A DNA stretch of 64,000 bases from Trebonia kvetii (GCF_007827045.1 NZ_RPFW01000004.1:986792-1050791), one strand, 5' to 3'. Shown: positions 50,760-59,825, counted from the stretch's first letter. Numbers and translations: made by a program. Notes: a model not told the origin generated them from the letters alone.

Positions 50760-50890
50760 GGACCGGGGCCGGGACCATCCTGCACGTGGGGATCGGGCTG
50801 CGCGGGCCGTTTGCCCTCGCCGCCAGCGGGGATTCGTGACCTGTCAAGAGTCAGCCGCACCCGTTCATCCTCACCAAGGGGGTTGTCTTC

Positions 50891-51070
50891 GTGCAGTTCA
50901 GCAGGCAGGAAATAGCCGACATGCTGCGCAGGGCAGGGCTCTCCGAGGCCGCCGACAAGGCCATGGCGGAACTGCCCGACCCGGTGTCCCTTGAAGATTG
51001 CGAGATATGGGGCGACCGGTACGGCCTTACCAAGGACATGCTCATCAGCCAGATGGGCGGCAGCCCGTGA
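50891..51070 (+). CDS. Small conserved-type actinobacterial protein (59 residues)
   Basis: GTG 50891 to TGA 51070 encodes a 59-residue acidic helical protein that begins QFSRQEIADMLRRAGLSEAA, has ELPDPVSLED in the middle and ends YGLTKDMLISQMGGSP. I recall many actinomycete small proteins with the same layout, including LPDPV and the final ISRMGGSP-like ending, but know no function. AAGGGGG eight bases before the GTG is a good ribosome site. It lies 140 bases after the permease gene and is enclosed by the 27-bp direct repeats, which suggests it was inserted or duplicated as a unit. Confidence 0.7.
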   Translation: MQFSRQEIADMLRRAGLSEAADKAMAELPDPVSLEDCEIWGDRYGLTKDMLISQMGGSP

Positions 51071-51110
51071 CCGGTGCGCTCAGCTCGCCTTCGTCGACCA
51101 TGAAGCCGCG

Positions 51111-51137
51111 GGCAGCGTCAAGGGCTGAGGGCAGTCA
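51111..51137 (+). repeat. 27-bp direct repeat, copy 2
   Basis: An exact copy of 50733-50759. It lies next to the 3' end of the leftward amidohydrolase gene (stop at 51135). Confidence 0.85.
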
Positions 51138-52568
51138 CAGGACCGGCCAACGGGGGAGCGGCGAGATGCCGATCTGGCCGAGGACGCGGCGGTTGATCCG
51201 CTCCACCTCGGCCCGCAGGGCATGCTCGTCCAGGCCGGTGAGCTTGCCATGGCGCAGTACGACCTCGCCGCCGATCAGCACGGTATCGACGCTGTGCCCG
51301 GTGGAGCCGTAGACCAGGTTGGCCACCGGGTTGTGCAGCGGCCGCAGGTCGAAGTTGTCGGTGTCGAAGACCACCAGGTCGGCCTGCTTGCCCGGCTCGA
51401 GCGAGCCAACGGCGTCGTCCCAGCACAGGGCCGTGGCGCCGCCGAGTGTCGCCATCTCGAGCGCCTGCTCAGCGCTGACCGCGTTCGGGTCGCGGAGCAT
51501 GTCGCGGGGGAGCAGGGCGGCCAGCTGCATCGCGCGGCAGATGTCGGTGTGGTTGGACACGTTCTCCGCGTCGGTGCCAAGCGCCATCGGCACGCCGGCG
51601 TCGGCGAGCGCCTTCCACTTGCCGGTCTGCGTGGTGCCCTTGGCTAGCTTGAGCGCGGAGGTCGGGTTCTGCGAGACGCGCGCGCCGCTGTCCACGACGG
51701 CCTGCACGTCGCAGTCGTCGAGGCTGGTCATGTGGTTAAGCAGGGTGCGCTCGTTGAGCGCGCCGATCGACGCCATGTGGGCGACGGGCCGCTCGCCGAA
51801 CGCCGCCAGCTCGAGGGCGACCTCGTTCTCGCTGGTCGACTTGTGCAGTACGAACAGGCTCCGGTGGGCGAGCGCCAGGTCGGCGGCGCCCTTGTTCAGC
51901 GCGTCGGAGCAGGTGCCGACGCCCTCGATAGTGACCGCGTCCCGCAGCCGCGGGCTGCCGAACTTGCGCACCACCTCGATGCCGTCCGACAGCCGCGCCA
52001 GCGCGGCGTCCGCGTCCACCGCTAGCCAGTCAGGCAGGTCGGCGCGCCCGGCGGCACCCGCCTGGTCCCAGGTCCACGGCCCGATGCGGGCGCGGATGCG
52101 CGCCTCGTCAAGCGCCTCGAGGACTGCGGGCAGGTGGTTGCAGCCGGGCTCCTCGAACAGCGTCGTGCCGAAGCGGATCATCTCCGCCGCCGCGTGCCTG
52201 GCCAGGACGTGCATGTCCTGCTCGGTCAGCGCCGCGAACGAGGGGTAGATGAACCGGCGCAGCGCCTGGAGGGTGGTGCCGCCCTCCGGCATCGCGCCCT
52301 TGGCGCAGCACAGCAGGTGACGGTGCCCGTTGGTCATGCCGGGGATGACGATGGCCTCGGGCTCGTCGATCAGCGTGGCCGCACGGTAGGCGGCGAGGAT
52401 CGCCGCCCGCTTGCCGACCTCGACGATCACGCCGCCGGAGATGGCGATCGCCCCATCGCGATAGATGTGCCGCCCGCGATTGAGCGTGATGACCCAGGCG
52501 CCGGTGACGATCGTGTCGACCGCCACCGGCGCCCGGTTCTCTGACACAACGAAGACCGGGACCGTCAC
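51135..52568 (-). CDS. Amidohydrolase, TRZ/ATZ (cytosine/guanine-deaminase-like) family
   Basis: This 477-residue metal-dependent hydrolase has the HxH motif in IVIPGMTNGHRHLL, a later histidine in LFVLHKSTSENEV and the catalytic aspartate in MALGTDAENVSNHTD. The C-terminal small domain (GSLEPGKQADLVVFDTDNFD) is typical. Such enzymes remove amino or other groups from purine, pyrimidine or triazine rings. GTG 52568 overlaps the tenA stop by GTGA, so it is coupled to the pyrimidine-salvage operon and probably works on a pyrimidine. It is a distant paralogue of the amidohydrolase at 58496-59794. Confidence 0.87.
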   Translation of the reverse strand: MTVPVFVVSENRAPVAVDTIVTGAWVITLNRGRHIYRDGAIAISGGVIVEVGKRAAILAAYRAATLIDEPEAIVIPGMTNGHRHLLCCAKGAMPEGGTTLQALRRFIYPSFAALTEQDMHVLARHAAAEMIRFGTTLFEEPGCNHLPAVLEALDEARIRARIGPWTWDQAGAAGRADLPDWLAVDADAALARLSDGIEVVRKFGSPRLRDAVTIEGVGTCSDALNKGAADLALAHRSLFVLHKSTSENEVALELAAFGERPVAHMASIGALNERTLLNHMTSLDDCDVQAVVDSGARVSQNPTSALKLAKGTTQTGKWKALADAGVPMALGTDAENVSNHTDICRAMQLAALLPRDMLRDPNAVSAEQALEMATLGGATALCWDDAVGSLEPGKQADLVVFDTDNFDLRPLHNPVANLVYGSTGHSVDTVLIGGEVVLRHGKLTGLDEHALRAEVERINRRVLGQIGISPLPRWPVL

Positions 52569-53263
52569 ACCGGCCACGATTCCAGCCGGTGCGCCGCGTC
52601 CCAGAACATCCACTCGTAACGGGCCGCCATCGCGAAGTGCCGCCGCGCCCGCGCCTCATCCTCCGCGCCCAGGTCCGCGCCGATCTTGTCGGTCAGGTCG
52701 AGTGCGAGCAGCACCTCGCTCAGGTACTCCTCGCTGCCGTAGGAGTCGATCCACCGCTGGTACACCGGGTTGGGCGAGCCGGCCTGCTGCAGCTGCTTGC
52801 CGACCTCGGCGTAGATCCAGAAGCATGGCATGACCGCGGCCAGGCCGTCGGCGAAGCTGCCGCTGAACGCCGTTGCCACCAGGTAAGTCGTGTACGCGCG
52901 GGTGGTCGGGCGCATGTCGAAGGCCAGCAGTTCGGCGGGGTCGCGGTCGAGCCCGGTCATCAGCTCGGCGTGCAGCCCGGTCTCCGCCGCCGCAGCCGCC
53001 GCCGCGTGCGTGGTCAGCATCTTGGTGGCCGCGAAGTCCGGTGCCTTGGCCGCCAGGGTGAGCAGCACGCGCACGTACTCCTGCAGGTAGTGCGTGTCCT
53101 GCGAGATGAACTGCACGAAGCTGTCGGTGCTCAGCTCGCCGGTGGTGAGCCCCTTGATGAACGGGTGGGTCAGGATTGCGTCGTAGACCGGCTCGATCTC
53201 CGCCCACAGCTGTCCGGTCCAGCCAGGGCGAGCGCCGGGGGGAGCGTCGGCGGCCTGGGTCAT
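52565..53263 (-). CDS. tenA: TenA-family aminopyrimidine aminohydrolase
   Basis: This 232-residue helical protein carries the TenA catalytic cysteine in MPCFWIYAEVG (Cys147), with Tyr151 nearby, the acidic substrate contact in SQDTHYLQEYVRVL and the C-terminal glutamate in RYEWMFWDAA (Glu217). TenA releases ammonia from 4-amino-5-aminomethyl-2-methylpyrimidine to give the thiamin precursor HMP. The gene follows a ThiY-like binding-protein gene after 6 bases, which is the arrangement expected for salvage of degraded thiamin. The key residues are all present, so I expect it to be active. Confidence 0.9.
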   Translation of the reverse strand: MTQAADAPPGARPGWTGQLWAEIEPVYDAILTHPFIKGLTTGELSTDSFVQFISQDTHYLQEYVRVLLTLAAKAPDFAATKMLTTHAAAAAAAETGLHAELMTGLDRDPAELLAFDMRPTTRAYTTYLVATAFSGSFADGLAAVMPCFWIYAEVGKQLQQAGSPNPVYQRWIDSYGSEEYLSEVLLALDLTDKIGADLGAEDEARARRHFAMAARYEWMFWDAAHRLESWPV

Positions 53264-53269
53264 GGCCTG

Positions 53270-54421
53270 TTACCCCTTTCCGGGCAGGAACGCGTCGGTC
53301 TCCGCGTCGGACGCGGTGACCGCCTTGGTGATGAGCTTGTTGGCCAGCATCCAGTCGGCGTACGCCTGCCACTTGGCTGTGCTCATCTCGCCGAAGCCGA
53401 GCGGGTTCTTGTAGTCGGCCACGGTGACCGGGACCATCGCGTTGATGTCCGCGTCGGTGTAACCGCCCGCGCCGACGACCGGCTTGAGCGCGGCGATCGC
53501 CGCGGACGAGCGGGCCTGCGCGGCCGCGTCGCCCTTGGCAAGACCGGCGAGGAAGTCGCGGACCATCGCCGCGTAGCCGGGGTCGCTGGCCAGCTTCGAC
53601 TTCTGCGCGACGATGACGAGCTCGTCGTAGGTCGGCATGCCCTCGTTCTCGACGTTGAACGCCACCGGCGGCTGGCCCTTCAGCTTCAGCTGGATCTCCT
53701 CGACGTTTCGGTAGCCGCTGATGATCGCCTGCACGTTGCCGCTGAGCATGGCGGGGATGAGGCCCTCACTCACGGCGATCTGCTGGGTGGACGACGGGTT
53801 GACGCCGTTCCTCCGCAGGATCGTGTTGAGGGTCGCGGTCTCGACCGGGTCACCGTTGGTGCCGATCTTCTTCCCCGCCAGGCCCTTGATGGTCTTGATG
53901 CCGGACTGGCTGGAGATGAGCAGGGTGTTCAGCGGCGTGGGGATGAGGGCGGCCACCGCCTCCACGTCGAGGCCCTGGCTGGCGGCGGTGACCACGTTCG
54001 GCTCGTAGGAGATGCCGAGTGGCATCGCGCCGGTGCTCACCAGCTTGAGCGCGTCCTGGCTCCCCGACGGCGCCTGCAGCGTGACGCCCTGGAGTCCGGC
54101 GCTGGTGAAGTCGCCGTCGGACTGCGCCAGGTAGAGCGAGGCATGGTCCGGGTTCGGGAACCAGTCGAGCAGCACGGTGGGCTTGGCGGGGTTGGCCGCG
54201 ACGGCGCTGGCCGAGGTTGCAGCGGAGCTGGACGGTGACGAGGAGCCGGACGGTGCAGAACTAGACGGTGCGGAACTGGACGAGGGGGAGCTGGCCGGCG
54301 TGGAGCTTGACGAGCTGCAGGCCGCGAGCGCGAGCGTCGCAGCCACCCCGGCCGAGGCCATGCCGATCGCCGTCGCGCGCCGGCGCTTCGGGCGCTGGCC
54401 CGTCATCGCGGAGAATCTCAT
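53270..54421 (-). CDS. ThiY/NMT1-THI5-like ABC substrate-binding lipoprotein
   Basis: This 383-residue lipoprotein has the lipobox in LALAACSSS, a long Ser/Pro/Ala linker (about 40-75) and a domain that starts TVLLDWFPNPDHASLYLAQS, the signature of NMT1/THI5-type pyrimidine-binding proteins. ThiY of Bacillus halodurans binds N-formyl-4-amino-5-aminomethyl-2-methylpyrimidine. The gene lies between a permease and tenA, which supports that ligand. ATG 54421 overlaps the permease stop (ATGA) and has a GGAAAGGGAAAG ribosome site, so I prefer it to the ATG at 54442. Confidence 0.86.
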   Translation of the reverse strand: MRFSAMTGQRPKRRRATAIGMASAGVAATLALAACSSSSSTPASSPSSSSAPSSSAPSGSSSPSSSAATSASAVAANPAKPTVLLDWFPNPDHASLYLAQSDGDFTSAGLQGVTLQAPSGSQDALKLVSTGAMPLGISYEPNVVTAASQGLDVEAVAALIPTPLNTLLISSQSGIKTIKGLAGKKIGTNGDPVETATLNTILRRNGVNPSSTQQIAVSEGLIPAMLSGNVQAIISGYRNVEEIQLKLKGQPPVAFNVENEGMPTYDELVIVAQKSKLASDPGYAAMVRDFLAGLAKGDAAAQARSSAAIAALKPVVGAGGYTDADINAMVPVTVADYKNPLGFGEMSTAKWQAYADWMLANKLITKAVTASDAETDAFLPGKG

Positions 54422-55272
54422 TTCTTTCCCTTTCCAGCCCACGGGCAGCAGATTTTTTCGAGGAAGGACAGGAGCATGAACAGCAGGATGGACATGACGG
54501 TCAGCAGCAGCACTGCCGCGAAGACGAGGTCGCTGTTGAGCTGCGGCGTGGCCTGGATGAGGACGTAGCCCAGCCCGTTCTGCGACCCGGCGTACTCACC
54601 GAAGACCGCGCCGATCGGCGCGTACACCGCGGCGATCCGCAATCCGGAGAAGAACGACGGCAGCGCGCTCGGCACCTCGACCCGGAACAGGGTCGCCAGC
54701 CTGCTGCCGTCGAGCGTGCGCATGACCTTGATGAGGTCGGGATCGACCGAGGCGAGCCCGTCGACCAGGTTCACCACGATCGGGAAGAAGCAGGAGATCG
54801 CGACGATGATGAGCTTGGGCGTGATGCCGTAGCCGAAGATGATCGCCAGGATCGGGCCGATCACCACGATCGGAACCGCCTGCGAGCCGATGAGCAGCGG
54901 GTAGATCGCGCCGCGCAGGGTGGCCGAGCTGTGCAGCGACAGCGCGATGATCACCGCGACCGCGATCGAAATGAGGAAGCCGAACAGCATCTCCTGGAAG
55001 GTGATCCAGGTGGCGCTGCCCAGCACGCTCGACCAGTTCTTGTACAGGCTGCGGAAGACGTTCTCGACCGACGGGAAGATGTAGTCCTGTACGTGCGCGA
55101 GGTGGACCACCAGGTCCCAGGTGGCCGCCACGAGGATGAGCACCAGCGCGGGCGGCAGGATGCGCCGCCAGGCCGGCGTGCCCCGCTGCGCATCCGCCCG
55201 GCCCGCCCTCGTGGCGGGCTCGGCCGCCGCCTGGCGTTCGGTGCGCGGCGGGCTGCCCTGCGCGGGTGTCAT
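54418..55272 (-). CDS. ABC transporter permease, ThiX / SsuC-type
   Basis: This 284-residue permease has six hydrophobic helices (LPPALVLILVAATWDLVVHL, FLISIAVAVIIALSL, VPIVVIGPILAIIFGYG and others). The EAA-like loop is IKVMRTLDGSRLATLFRVEV, characteristic of the nitrate/taurine/pyrimidine subfamily. It starts within the stop of the ATPase gene and ends within the start of the binding-protein gene. It forms the membrane channel for the pyrimidine bound by the downstream ThiY-like protein. Confidence 0.88.
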   Translation of the reverse strand: MTPAQGSPPRTERQAAAEPATRAGRADAQRGTPAWRRILPPALVLILVAATWDLVVHLAHVQDYIFPSVENVFRSLYKNWSSVLGSATWITFQEMLFGFLISIAVAVIIALSLHSSATLRGAIYPLLIGSQAVPIVVIGPILAIIFGYGITPKLIIVAISCFFPIVVNLVDGLASVDPDLIKVMRTLDGSRLATLFRVEVPSALPSFFSGLRIAAVYAPIGAVFGEYAGSQNGLGYVLIQATPQLNSDLVFAAVLLLTVMSILLFMLLSFLEKICCPWAGKGKK

Positions 55273-56093
55273 GACGCCTCCTCAAGCCGGGCGAGCAGTT
55301 CGTCGCGGAGTTCGGTGAACTCGGGCAGCCGCAGCAGTTCGCGCCGGCTCGCTCCGGCGGGGAAGTCGGTGTCGTAGTGCGCGGCGACGCGCCCGGGGCG
55401 TGCCGACATGACGATCACCTGGCTGCCGAGCAGCAGCGCCTCCTCGACGTCGTGGGTGACGAGCACGGTGGTGCGCGGCTCGCTCTGCAGCGCGGACCGC
55501 AGCCACTGCTGGAGGTCGGCCCGGGTGATCGAGTCAAGCGCGCCGAATGGCTCGTCGAGCAGCAGCACCTCCTTGCCGGCCACCAGTGTGCGCAGGAAGG
55601 AGACCCGCTGCCGCATGCCGCCGGACAGCTGATGGGGGAGCTTGCGCTCGAAACTGCCCAGGCCGAACCGCTCCACAAGCCCAGAGACCTGGATCCGCGC
55701 GGCCTTGCGCCGCATGCCCTGGTTCTCAAGCGCGAGCGCGGCGTTACCGAGCACGTCGCGCCAGGGCAGCAGCAGGTCGCGCTGCGGCATCCAAGCGCAC
55801 CGGCGCAGCCGGTCGGCGGAGCCGGTCGCGCCAAGCACGTCGATGCTGCCCTCGTCCGGATCGTCAAGCCCGCTGATCAGGTTGAGCAGGGTGGACTTGC
55901 CGCAGCCGCTCGGGCCGATGATCGCGAGGTGGCCGTGCTGCGGCACCGTCAGTGACACGCCCTGCACGGCCACCGTCGGCCCGAACGCTCGTCCCACGTC
56001 CGTGAGCTGGATGCCCGCACCCAGTTCGGAGATGGCAGGCGCTTCTGGGGCCGGTCGGCCGCCGGCGCGGTCCGGGCTGCCGCTGCTTGTCAT
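55269..56093 (-). CDS. ABC transporter ATPase, ThiZ / SsuB-type
   Basis: This 274-residue ATPase has Walker A GPSGCGKST (60-68), the ABC signature LSGGM (156-160) and Walker B LLLDEPFGALD (177-187). The sequence WMPQRDLLLPWRDVLGNAAL is typical of the nitrate/taurine/ThiZ group. It is first in the operon ATPase-permease-binding protein-TenA-amidohydrolase. GAGAGGTGGGG before ATG 56093 serves as ribosome site. Two predicted regulator sites (56125-56141 and 56319-56333) lie in its upstream region, so the regulator encoded at 57780-58478 probably controls the whole operon. Confidence 0.9.
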   Translation of the reverse strand: MTSSGSPDRAGGRPAPEAPAISELGAGIQLTDVGRAFGPTVAVQGVSLTVPQHGHLAIIGPSGCGKSTLLNLISGLDDPDEGSIDVLGATGSADRLRRCAWMPQRDLLLPWRDVLGNAALALENQGMRRKAARIQVSGLVERFGLGSFERKLPHQLSGGMRQRVSFLRTLVAGKEVLLLDEPFGALDSITRADLQQWLRSALQSEPRTTVLVTHDVEEALLLGSQVIVMSARPGRVAAHYDTDFPAGASRRELLRLPEFTELRDELLARLEEAS

Positions 56094-56124
56094 GCTGCCC
56101 CACCTCTCTTGACGGGCGACAGGA

Positions 56125-56141
56125 TGAGATCTGAGATCTCA
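56125..56141. promoter_or_regulatory. Perfect GntR-type operator before the ThiZXY-TenA operon
   Basis: TGAGATC-TGA-GATCTCA is a perfect 7-bp inverted repeat with a 3-base spacer, 32 bases before the ThiZ start. FCD-type GntR regulators bind dyads of this size. Related sites are at 56319, 59811 and 59966. Confidence 0.65.
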
Positions 56142-56318
56142 AATCTTCTTGGGTGGTCGTTTCTTCGGCGGGGCCGATGCGTAACTTCCAGGTTTCCTGG
56201 CGGCCAAGCATCCTCACTGTCTGCGATTGCGTGGCGACTACCAGGAAAAAGCATTTTCATCTTTGCGATCTGAACGGAGGCTTGCATTACCTCGCCCCCC
56301 ATCTCGTTGCGCCGGGTC

Positions 56319-56333
56319 CGAGATCTTAGATTG
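56319..56333. promoter_or_regulatory. Second, weaker copy of the operator, overlapping the GMC gene stop
   Basis: CGAGATC-TTA-GATTG keeps the TGAGATC-TNA-GAT core with changes at the edges. It overlaps the stop codon of the GMC gene at 56326-56328, so part of the match may be chance. Confidence 0.4.
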
Positions 56334-57783
56334 CCAGGCTAGGTGCCCGGTAGCCAATGGCCATGGAGATCAAGTTGGTATTCGCCCGGGGAATCACCGG
56401 CAGGACCGACGAATCCGCGACGTACAGGCCGGTGGTGCCGAGCACGCTCAGGTCGGGCGCGACGACCGTGTCCGCGGCGCCGGGGTCACCCATCCGGCAG
56501 GTGCCGCTGTGATGGTTGTATGTGCCGACGACCCTCCGGCAGGCCGCCGTCAGCTCCGCGTCCTCGCCGGCCTGCCACCATGCGCCGTCCGGCACGGTGA
56601 CCACGCCGTCCTTGGCCAGGCCGTCGATCATGGCGGCTGTCTCACGGACGATCGTGACCATGTGCGCGGCGTCCGCGTCGTCGGTGAGCAGCCCGACGCG
56701 CAGCTCCCGCCCGTCCGGGGTGAGCGTGAAGCTGCCACGGCTGCGCGGCGCCATCAGCGCCGCGGTGAACGCGATGGTCGTCGGCGGCGAGGTCAGGTCG
56801 TAGGGGCGCAGCTGCCAGGGGAAGATCTCCGCCTCGACGTGGCCGGCCGCCGGGTCGTCAAGCTCGTAGCGGAGCAGGGCACCGCTGACCGGGCGCGCCT
56901 CGATCATTCCGGCATCCCGGACGTCGACGTTGAGCAGGCACCAGGGGTGATCCATCACGTTGGCACCGACGCCTGCCAGCACGGACACTGGCGCGACGCC
57001 GAGCGCGCCAAGAACGTCCCGCGGCCCGACGCCCGAGCGGAGCAGCAGCTCCGGCGTGCCGTACGCGCCGGCGCAGACGATGACGCGTCCGGCCGTGATC
57101 ACCTCGGTCTCCCCAGCGCTTGTCGCCTCGGCTCCAGTGCACCGGGTGCCGTCGAAGATGAGCCGGGTCGCCGTGGTGTCCGGCCGGATCTCCGCCCCGG
57201 CCGCCCGTGCCGCGGGCGCCACCCCGGCCCAGGTTCCCCAGCGGCCGCCGTCGCGGCGGTTGGTGGTCCACACGGCGTGCCCGAGGGCTCCAGGCTCATT
57301 GTGATCCGCGATCGCGGGGTAGCCCGCGGCGTCACACCAGGCGAACACGGCCTCGTCGAGCGGTCCTGGCGCGAGCCTGGTGATCGGGATCAGTCCGGCG
57401 TCGCCGTGATACGGCCGGCCGCCGAACTGCTGGTCGGACTCGATGGCGTTCAGCGCGGGCAGCACGTCGTCCCAGCCCCAGCCGGGCACGCCCCACGAGT
57501 CGTAGCACCAGGGCTGGCCGCGCAGCGCCGCCGCGGAGTTCACCGTGGAACCGCCGCCGAGACCGCGGCCCTGCGGCATCACCTGCCCGCTGGCCAGGTC
57601 GGTGTATCGGTGGTAGTACGCATCGGGCAGCGCGTATTCGTACAGTGCCCAGTGCGGCGGCGGGTCGCCCCCGTCCCGGCCGGCCTCGAGGACGATCACC
57701 GAGCCGTGCGCGGCGGCGCGCAGCGCGGCGAACAGCCCGGCAGAGCCGCCCCCGATGACCAGGGTGTCGGTCACAGTCGTCAC
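56326..57783 (-). CDS. GMC-family FAD oxidoreductase (choline/alcohol oxidase-like)
   Basis: This 485-residue flavoprotein has the FAD motif DTLVIGGGSAGLFAALRAAA at 6-25 and the GMC signature GRGLGGGSTVNSAAALRGQ near residue 70. The catalytic histidine region is YNHHSGTCRMGDPGAADTVV, and the C-terminus contains IPRANTNLISMAIGYR. It should oxidise a primary alcohol to the aldehyde or acid. In this context the hydroxymethyl group of HMP or of a related heterocycle is an attractive but unproven substrate. GTG 57783 overlaps the GntR stop, so it is coupled to the regulator gene. Confidence 0.87.
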   Translation of the reverse strand: MTTVTDTLVIGGGSAGLFAALRAAAHGSVIVLEAGRDGGDPPPHWALYEYALPDAYYHRYTDLASGQVMPQGRGLGGGSTVNSAAALRGQPWCYDSWGVPGWGWDDVLPALNAIESDQQFGGRPYHGDAGLIPITRLAPGPLDEAVFAWCDAAGYPAIADHNEPGALGHAVWTTNRRDGGRWGTWAGVAPAARAAGAEIRPDTTATRLIFDGTRCTGAEATSAGETEVITAGRVIVCAGAYGTPELLLRSGVGPRDVLGALGVAPVSVLAGVGANVMDHPWCLLNVDVRDAGMIEARPVSGALLRYELDDPAAGHVEAEIFPWQLRPYDLTSPPTTIAFTAALMAPRSRGSFTLTPDGRELRVGLLTDDADAAHMVTIVRETAAMIDGLAKDGVVTVPDGAWWQAGEDAELTAACRRVVGTYNHHSGTCRMGDPGAADTVVAPDLSVLGTTGLYVADSSVLPVIPRANTNLISMAIGYRAPSLAI

Positions 57784-58478
57784 CTAGCTCCCTCCTCTAC
57801 AGCGTCGCCGATGTTGACCAGCTGGTCCGCCATCACGGACAGGATGTGGCGCCGCATCGCCGCCTCGGCCGCGGCGCCGTCGCGCTGCACGATTGCCTCG
57901 TAGATCGCCTGATGCTCGCCGACCGACTTGACCATGCGGCCAGGGATGCGTGTGGTGAGCCGGCCGATCCGCAGGATGTGGATGCGGATGTTCCCGACCA
58001 TCTCGTTGATCCGCTGGTTGCCGGACTGCCGGTACATGATCGTGTCGAAGCGGTCGATCAGCACGGCGAGGTCGTCGGCTTGCCCGTCGGTGACTAGCCC
58101 GTCGCGGATGCAGGCTGAGCTGTCCCGCATCACCGCCGACAGTTCCGCGAGGTCGTCCGCGCTGATGCGCAGCGCCGCCTCGCGGGCGCACGCGCCCTCG
58201 AGCAGCTCCCTGACCTCGTAGATCTCGCGCAGGTCCTGGCGGCTGTAGCCGACGACGACCGCGCTGCGGTACGGCGGGATGGAGACAAGACCGTCCGCCT
58301 GCAGCCGGACCAGGGCGTCGCGCAGCGGCGTCTTGCTCACCCCGAAGCGCGCCGCGAGTTCCCCCTCGCGCAGCGCGTACCCCGCGGGCAGCGTGCCGTC
58401 GACGATCCTCTCAAGGATCTGCGCGTACACGGCATCCTTCAGCTGCCTGTGCTGGAGCTCTGCCTGCTCCTGTGCCAT
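57780..58478 (-). CDS. GntR-family (FCD) transcriptional regulator
   Basis: This 232-residue regulator has an N-terminal winged helix (LPAGYALREGELAARFGVSK and TPLRDALVRLQADGLVSI) and a C-terminal all-helical FCD ligand domain. The FCD domain has metal/ligand positions of the type REAALRISADDLAEL, RFDTIMYRQSGNQRINEMV and HQAIYEAIVQRDGAAAEAAM with the final RRHIL. Start ATG 58478 has GGGGA upstream; the frame stays open far beyond it only as a shadow of the amidohydrolase gene. It lies centrally in the pyrimidine locus and is the obvious binder of the TGAGATC dyads. Confidence 0.93.
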   Translation of the reverse strand: MAQEQAELQHRQLKDAVYAQILERIVDGTLPAGYALREGELAARFGVSKTPLRDALVRLQADGLVSIPPYRSAVVVGYSRQDLREIYEVRELLEGACAREAALRISADDLAELSAVMRDSSACIRDGLVTDGQADDLAVLIDRFDTIMYRQSGNQRINEMVGNIRIHILRIGRLTTRIPGRMVKSVGEHQAIYEAIVQRDGAAAEAAMRRHILSVMADQLVNIGDAVEEGAR

Positions 58479-58495
58479 GGTGTCGTCCCCGTTGG

Positions 58496-59794
58496 TTAGG
58501 AGATCCGCGCGAGCACGCGCCGGAACCCGGCGTTGGCCTCGCGGAGGATGGTGGCCTCGTCGAGCGTGGTGACCTGGCGGCCGCGCATGACGATGTTTCC
58601 GTCGATGATGGTGGTGTCGACGGCGGAGCCGTTGGCGGCGAACACCAGGTGGGAGTAGAGCTGGGCGGCGTTGCGGTCGGCGAGGGGGGTGAACATGACG
58701 TTGCGGGTGTCGACGAGGATCACGTCGGCCTTGCGCCCCGCCGCCAGGTACCCGGTCTCGTGCCCGAGCGCGGCGGCGCCGTTCCGCGTCGCCATCGTCA
58801 GCACGTCCGGCGCCTGCTGCAGGCTGGCGTCCACCCGTGCGGCGCGGTGCATCAGCGAGGCGAACTTCATCACCTCGAACATGTCGCCGCTGTTGTTGCA
58901 CTCCACCGCGTCGTGGCCGAGTCCGACGTTGATGCCGGCGGCGAGCATTTCCGGGACGCGGGCGATGCCGTTGCCGAGCTTGGCGTTGGAGGACGGGTTG
59001 TGCGAGATGTGCGTGCCGGTCTCCCGCATCAGGGCGATCTCGGTGTCCGACAGCCACACGCAGTGCGCGGCGACGCAGTCCGTGCCGAGCAGGCCCGCGT
59101 CGTAGGCGACCTCGGTCGGGCGCCGGCCGAACCGCCTCTTCGAATCCTCGACCTCGGTGAGCGACTCGTTGAGGTGCACGTGGATGCCGGTGTTCAGCTC
59201 GTCGGCTAGCAGGCGCGCGTCGCGCAGCAGTTCCGGTGAGGCCAGCGGCAGCCATTCGATGCCGACGTAGACCTGGATCCGGCCGTCGCCGGCGCCGTGC
59301 ACGGCGTCGTAGGCGTCCTTGTTGTCCTGCAGGGTGTCCAGGTTGTGCTCGGGCAGCGCCACGTCGTTGGACAGCACCGCGCGGATGCCGATGTCCACCG
59401 CGGCCCTGCCCAGGTCCGGTAGCCGCCGGTACATGTCGTTCACCGTCGTCACGCCGGACTTGATGCCCTCGAGATACGACGCGGCGGCCGCCCAGTAGGC
59501 GGACTCGGCGTCCAGGTTGCGGATGAGCGGGTACCAGCACTCGTCGAGGTACTCCCACAGCGGCAGGTGGTCGCTGTAACCTTTGCCGATCGCCGTGTGG
59601 AAGTGCAGGTCGACAAGCCCGGGCATGACGATCATGCCCGCGGCGTCGATGACCTCGGCGCCGGCTGTGTCGCCCGCGTAGCGTCCCTCGCCGACGGCAG
59701 CGATGCGGTCGCCGTCGATCACCACGTGCCCGCCGAAGTGGACGGACCGCTCGTCGTCCATCGTCAGGACGGTGCCGTTCTCGATCACGATCAC
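58496..59794 (-). CDS. Amidohydrolase, TRZ/ATZ (cytosine-deaminase-like) family, second copy
   Basis: This 432-residue metal hydrolase has HxH in IVMPGLVDLHFHTAIGKG, histidines in GIHVHLNESLTEVED and CVAAHCVWLS, and aspartate in VGLGHDAVECNNSGDM. The C-terminal beta region GYLAAGRKADVILVDTRNVM is normal. GTG 59794 is preferred over upstream codons: the conserved start VIVIENGTVLTMDDE begins there, a GGGAG element precedes it and an operator lies at 59811-59825. It probably removes an amino group or opens a nitrogen heterocycle. It is transcribed with the GntR and GMC genes. Confidence 0.87.
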   Translation of the reverse strand: MIVIENGTVLTMDDERSVHFGGHVVIDGDRIAAVGEGRYAGDTAGAEVIDAAGMIVMPGLVDLHFHTAIGKGYSDHLPLWEYLDECWYPLIRNLDAESAYWAAAASYLEGIKSGVTTVNDMYRRLPDLGRAAVDIGIRAVLSNDVALPEHNLDTLQDNKDAYDAVHGAGDGRIQVYVGIEWLPLASPELLRDARLLADELNTGIHVHLNESLTEVEDSKRRFGRRPTEVAYDAGLLGTDCVAAHCVWLSDTEIALMRETGTHISHNPSSNAKLGNGIARVPEMLAAGINVGLGHDAVECNNSGDMFEVMKFASLMHRAARVDASLQQAPDVLTMATRNGAAALGHETGYLAAGRKADVILVDTRNVMFTPLADRNAAQLYSHLVFAANGSAVDTTIIDGNIVMRGRQVTTLDEATILREANAGFRRVLARIS

Positions 59795-59810
59795 TGCGAG
59801 GCTGCTCCCT

Positions 59811-59825
59811 ATATCTAAGATCTCA
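59811..59825. promoter_or_regulatory. Operator copy at the amidohydrolase promoter
   Basis: ATATCTAAGATCTCA reads on the other strand TGAGATC-TTA-GATAT, matching the consensus half-site and spacer. It is 17 bases before the amidohydrolase start. Confidence 0.55.
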
